A stretch of 39,116 nucleotides of DNA, from the IMG/VR virus record IMGVR_UViG_3300003323_000061, positions 1-39,116 of that record; one strand, 5' to 3'. A program made the translations under genes and the position numbers. Each line of letters opens with the position of its first letter. The stretch's first letter is position 1. Source of the DNA: a virus. Below, piece after piece: positions 38,847 through 39,116 of this stretch. Below the pieces are notes generated by a model that did no database searches, was not told the origin of the DNA, and saw only the letters and a program-made list of their open reading frames with translations.

Positions 38847-39116
38847 TGGCGCGCATACGTTCGATAAAACCTGAATTGCCTCAATCGGAAAGCATGGGGA
38901 ACGTTTCGCGAGATGCGCGCCTGACGTTCATCTTGCTCTGGACGCTTTCGGACGACGAAGGGCGGCTTCGCGGAAATTCGCGAATGCTCGCGAGCCTTCT
39001 TTTCCCATATGACGACGACGTTCCGGCCCTCATTGACGGCTGGCTGAAGGAATTGGAAGACGAGGGGTGCATTCAACGGTACAAGATCGATGGTCAGAGC
39101 TTCGTCCAAATCTGTA
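38846..39116 (+). CDS. Replication initiator, N-terminal part (continues at 1-491)
   Basis: This is the first 90 residues of the lambda O-like initiator. MARIRSIKPELPQSESMGNV is the standard beginning of a large phage family, followed by a winged-helix domain (LTFILLWTLSDDEGRLRGNS). The frame is open at the window edge and continues at base 1. It overlaps NinG by one base (TGATG). A TTCGCGAATG repeat near 38976 may belong to the origin. Confidence 0.88.
   Translation, partial: MARIRSIKPELPQSESMGNVSRDARLTFILLWTLSDDEGRLRGNSRMLASLLFPYDDDVPALIDGWLKELEDEGCIQRYKIDGQSFVQIC
38976..38993. repeat. Origin-type repeat, distal copy
   Basis: ATTCGCGAATGCTCGCGA differs in one base from the copy at 74-91 in the other part of the same gene. 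A degenerate relative (TTTCGCGAGATGCGCGC) lies near 38905. All three fall in one replication gene after closing the circle. Confidence 0.45.

Noticed and set aside
1-39116. CRISPR array, insertion sequence or rRNA genes
   Set aside because: No regularly spaced direct repeats, transposase ORF, or rRNA-like sequence was seen.

Overview
This window is very probably the complete, circularly permuted genome of a temperate, short-tailed (podovirus-like) phage of a betaproteobacterium. The last gene at the right edge and the first gene at the left edge are two parts of one reading frame: joining base 39116 to base 1 restores an in-frame 253-codon replication protein. A tyrosine integrase lies next to an attP-like site that carries the 3' half of a tRNA-His gene, so the phage likely integrates into the host tRNA-His gene. 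No tape-measure, sheath or tail-tube gene is visible. Portal, scaffold, capsid, adaptor and injection-type proteins are present, which fits a podovirus. The host class is inferred only from the tRNA-His sequence, gene style and codon use.

Layout in circular order. (1) Immunity region, 34.7-36.5 kb: a leftward repressor gene without a peptidase domain, a divergent Cro-like gene, and two nearly mirror-image early promoters (PL and PR). Each promoter has paired operators of the form CCCR-N4-YGGG spaced 21 bp apart. Between them are a leftward secreted or membrane-anchored moron and two small rightward ORFs. A near-consensus LexA box on a sigma-70-like promoter precedes the second of these ORFs, which runs convergently into the repressor gene. 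(2) Leftward early operon, 34.7-26.7 kb: many small, tightly coupled genes, with ERF annealing protein, SSB, an acyl carrier protein, a Lar-like zinc protein, a DUF4224 excisionase candidate and the integrase. (3) Rightward early and middle genes, 36.2 kb through the junction to 4.2 kb: regulators, NinB, NinG, the replication initiator, a helicase-loader-like protein, an RNA ligase-like protein, a DUF3307 membrane protein, an HExxH protein and a Q-like protein. (4) Late control, 4.2-4.6 kb: a PR'-like promoter starting inside the Q-like gene's stop region, a structured leader and three terminator-like hairpins. (5) Late genes, 4.6-26.1 kb: terminase, virion proteins, fibre with an SGNH esterase, then holin, endolysin and accessory membrane proteins.

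The genetic logic resembles a lambdoid phage. The repressor holds PL and PR closed through matched operators, and the Q-like protein would let late transcription pass the leader terminators. The most interesting departure is the induction circuit. The repressor has no recognisable S24 autocleavage domain, but a LexA-controlled promoter drives a 57-codon ORF into the repressor's 3' end. This suggests SOS induction through a small antirepressor or antisense transcription. Other unusual cargo includes a phage acyl carrier protein, a heme-oxygenase-like diiron protein among virion genes, an RNA ligase, and structured non-coding stretches.
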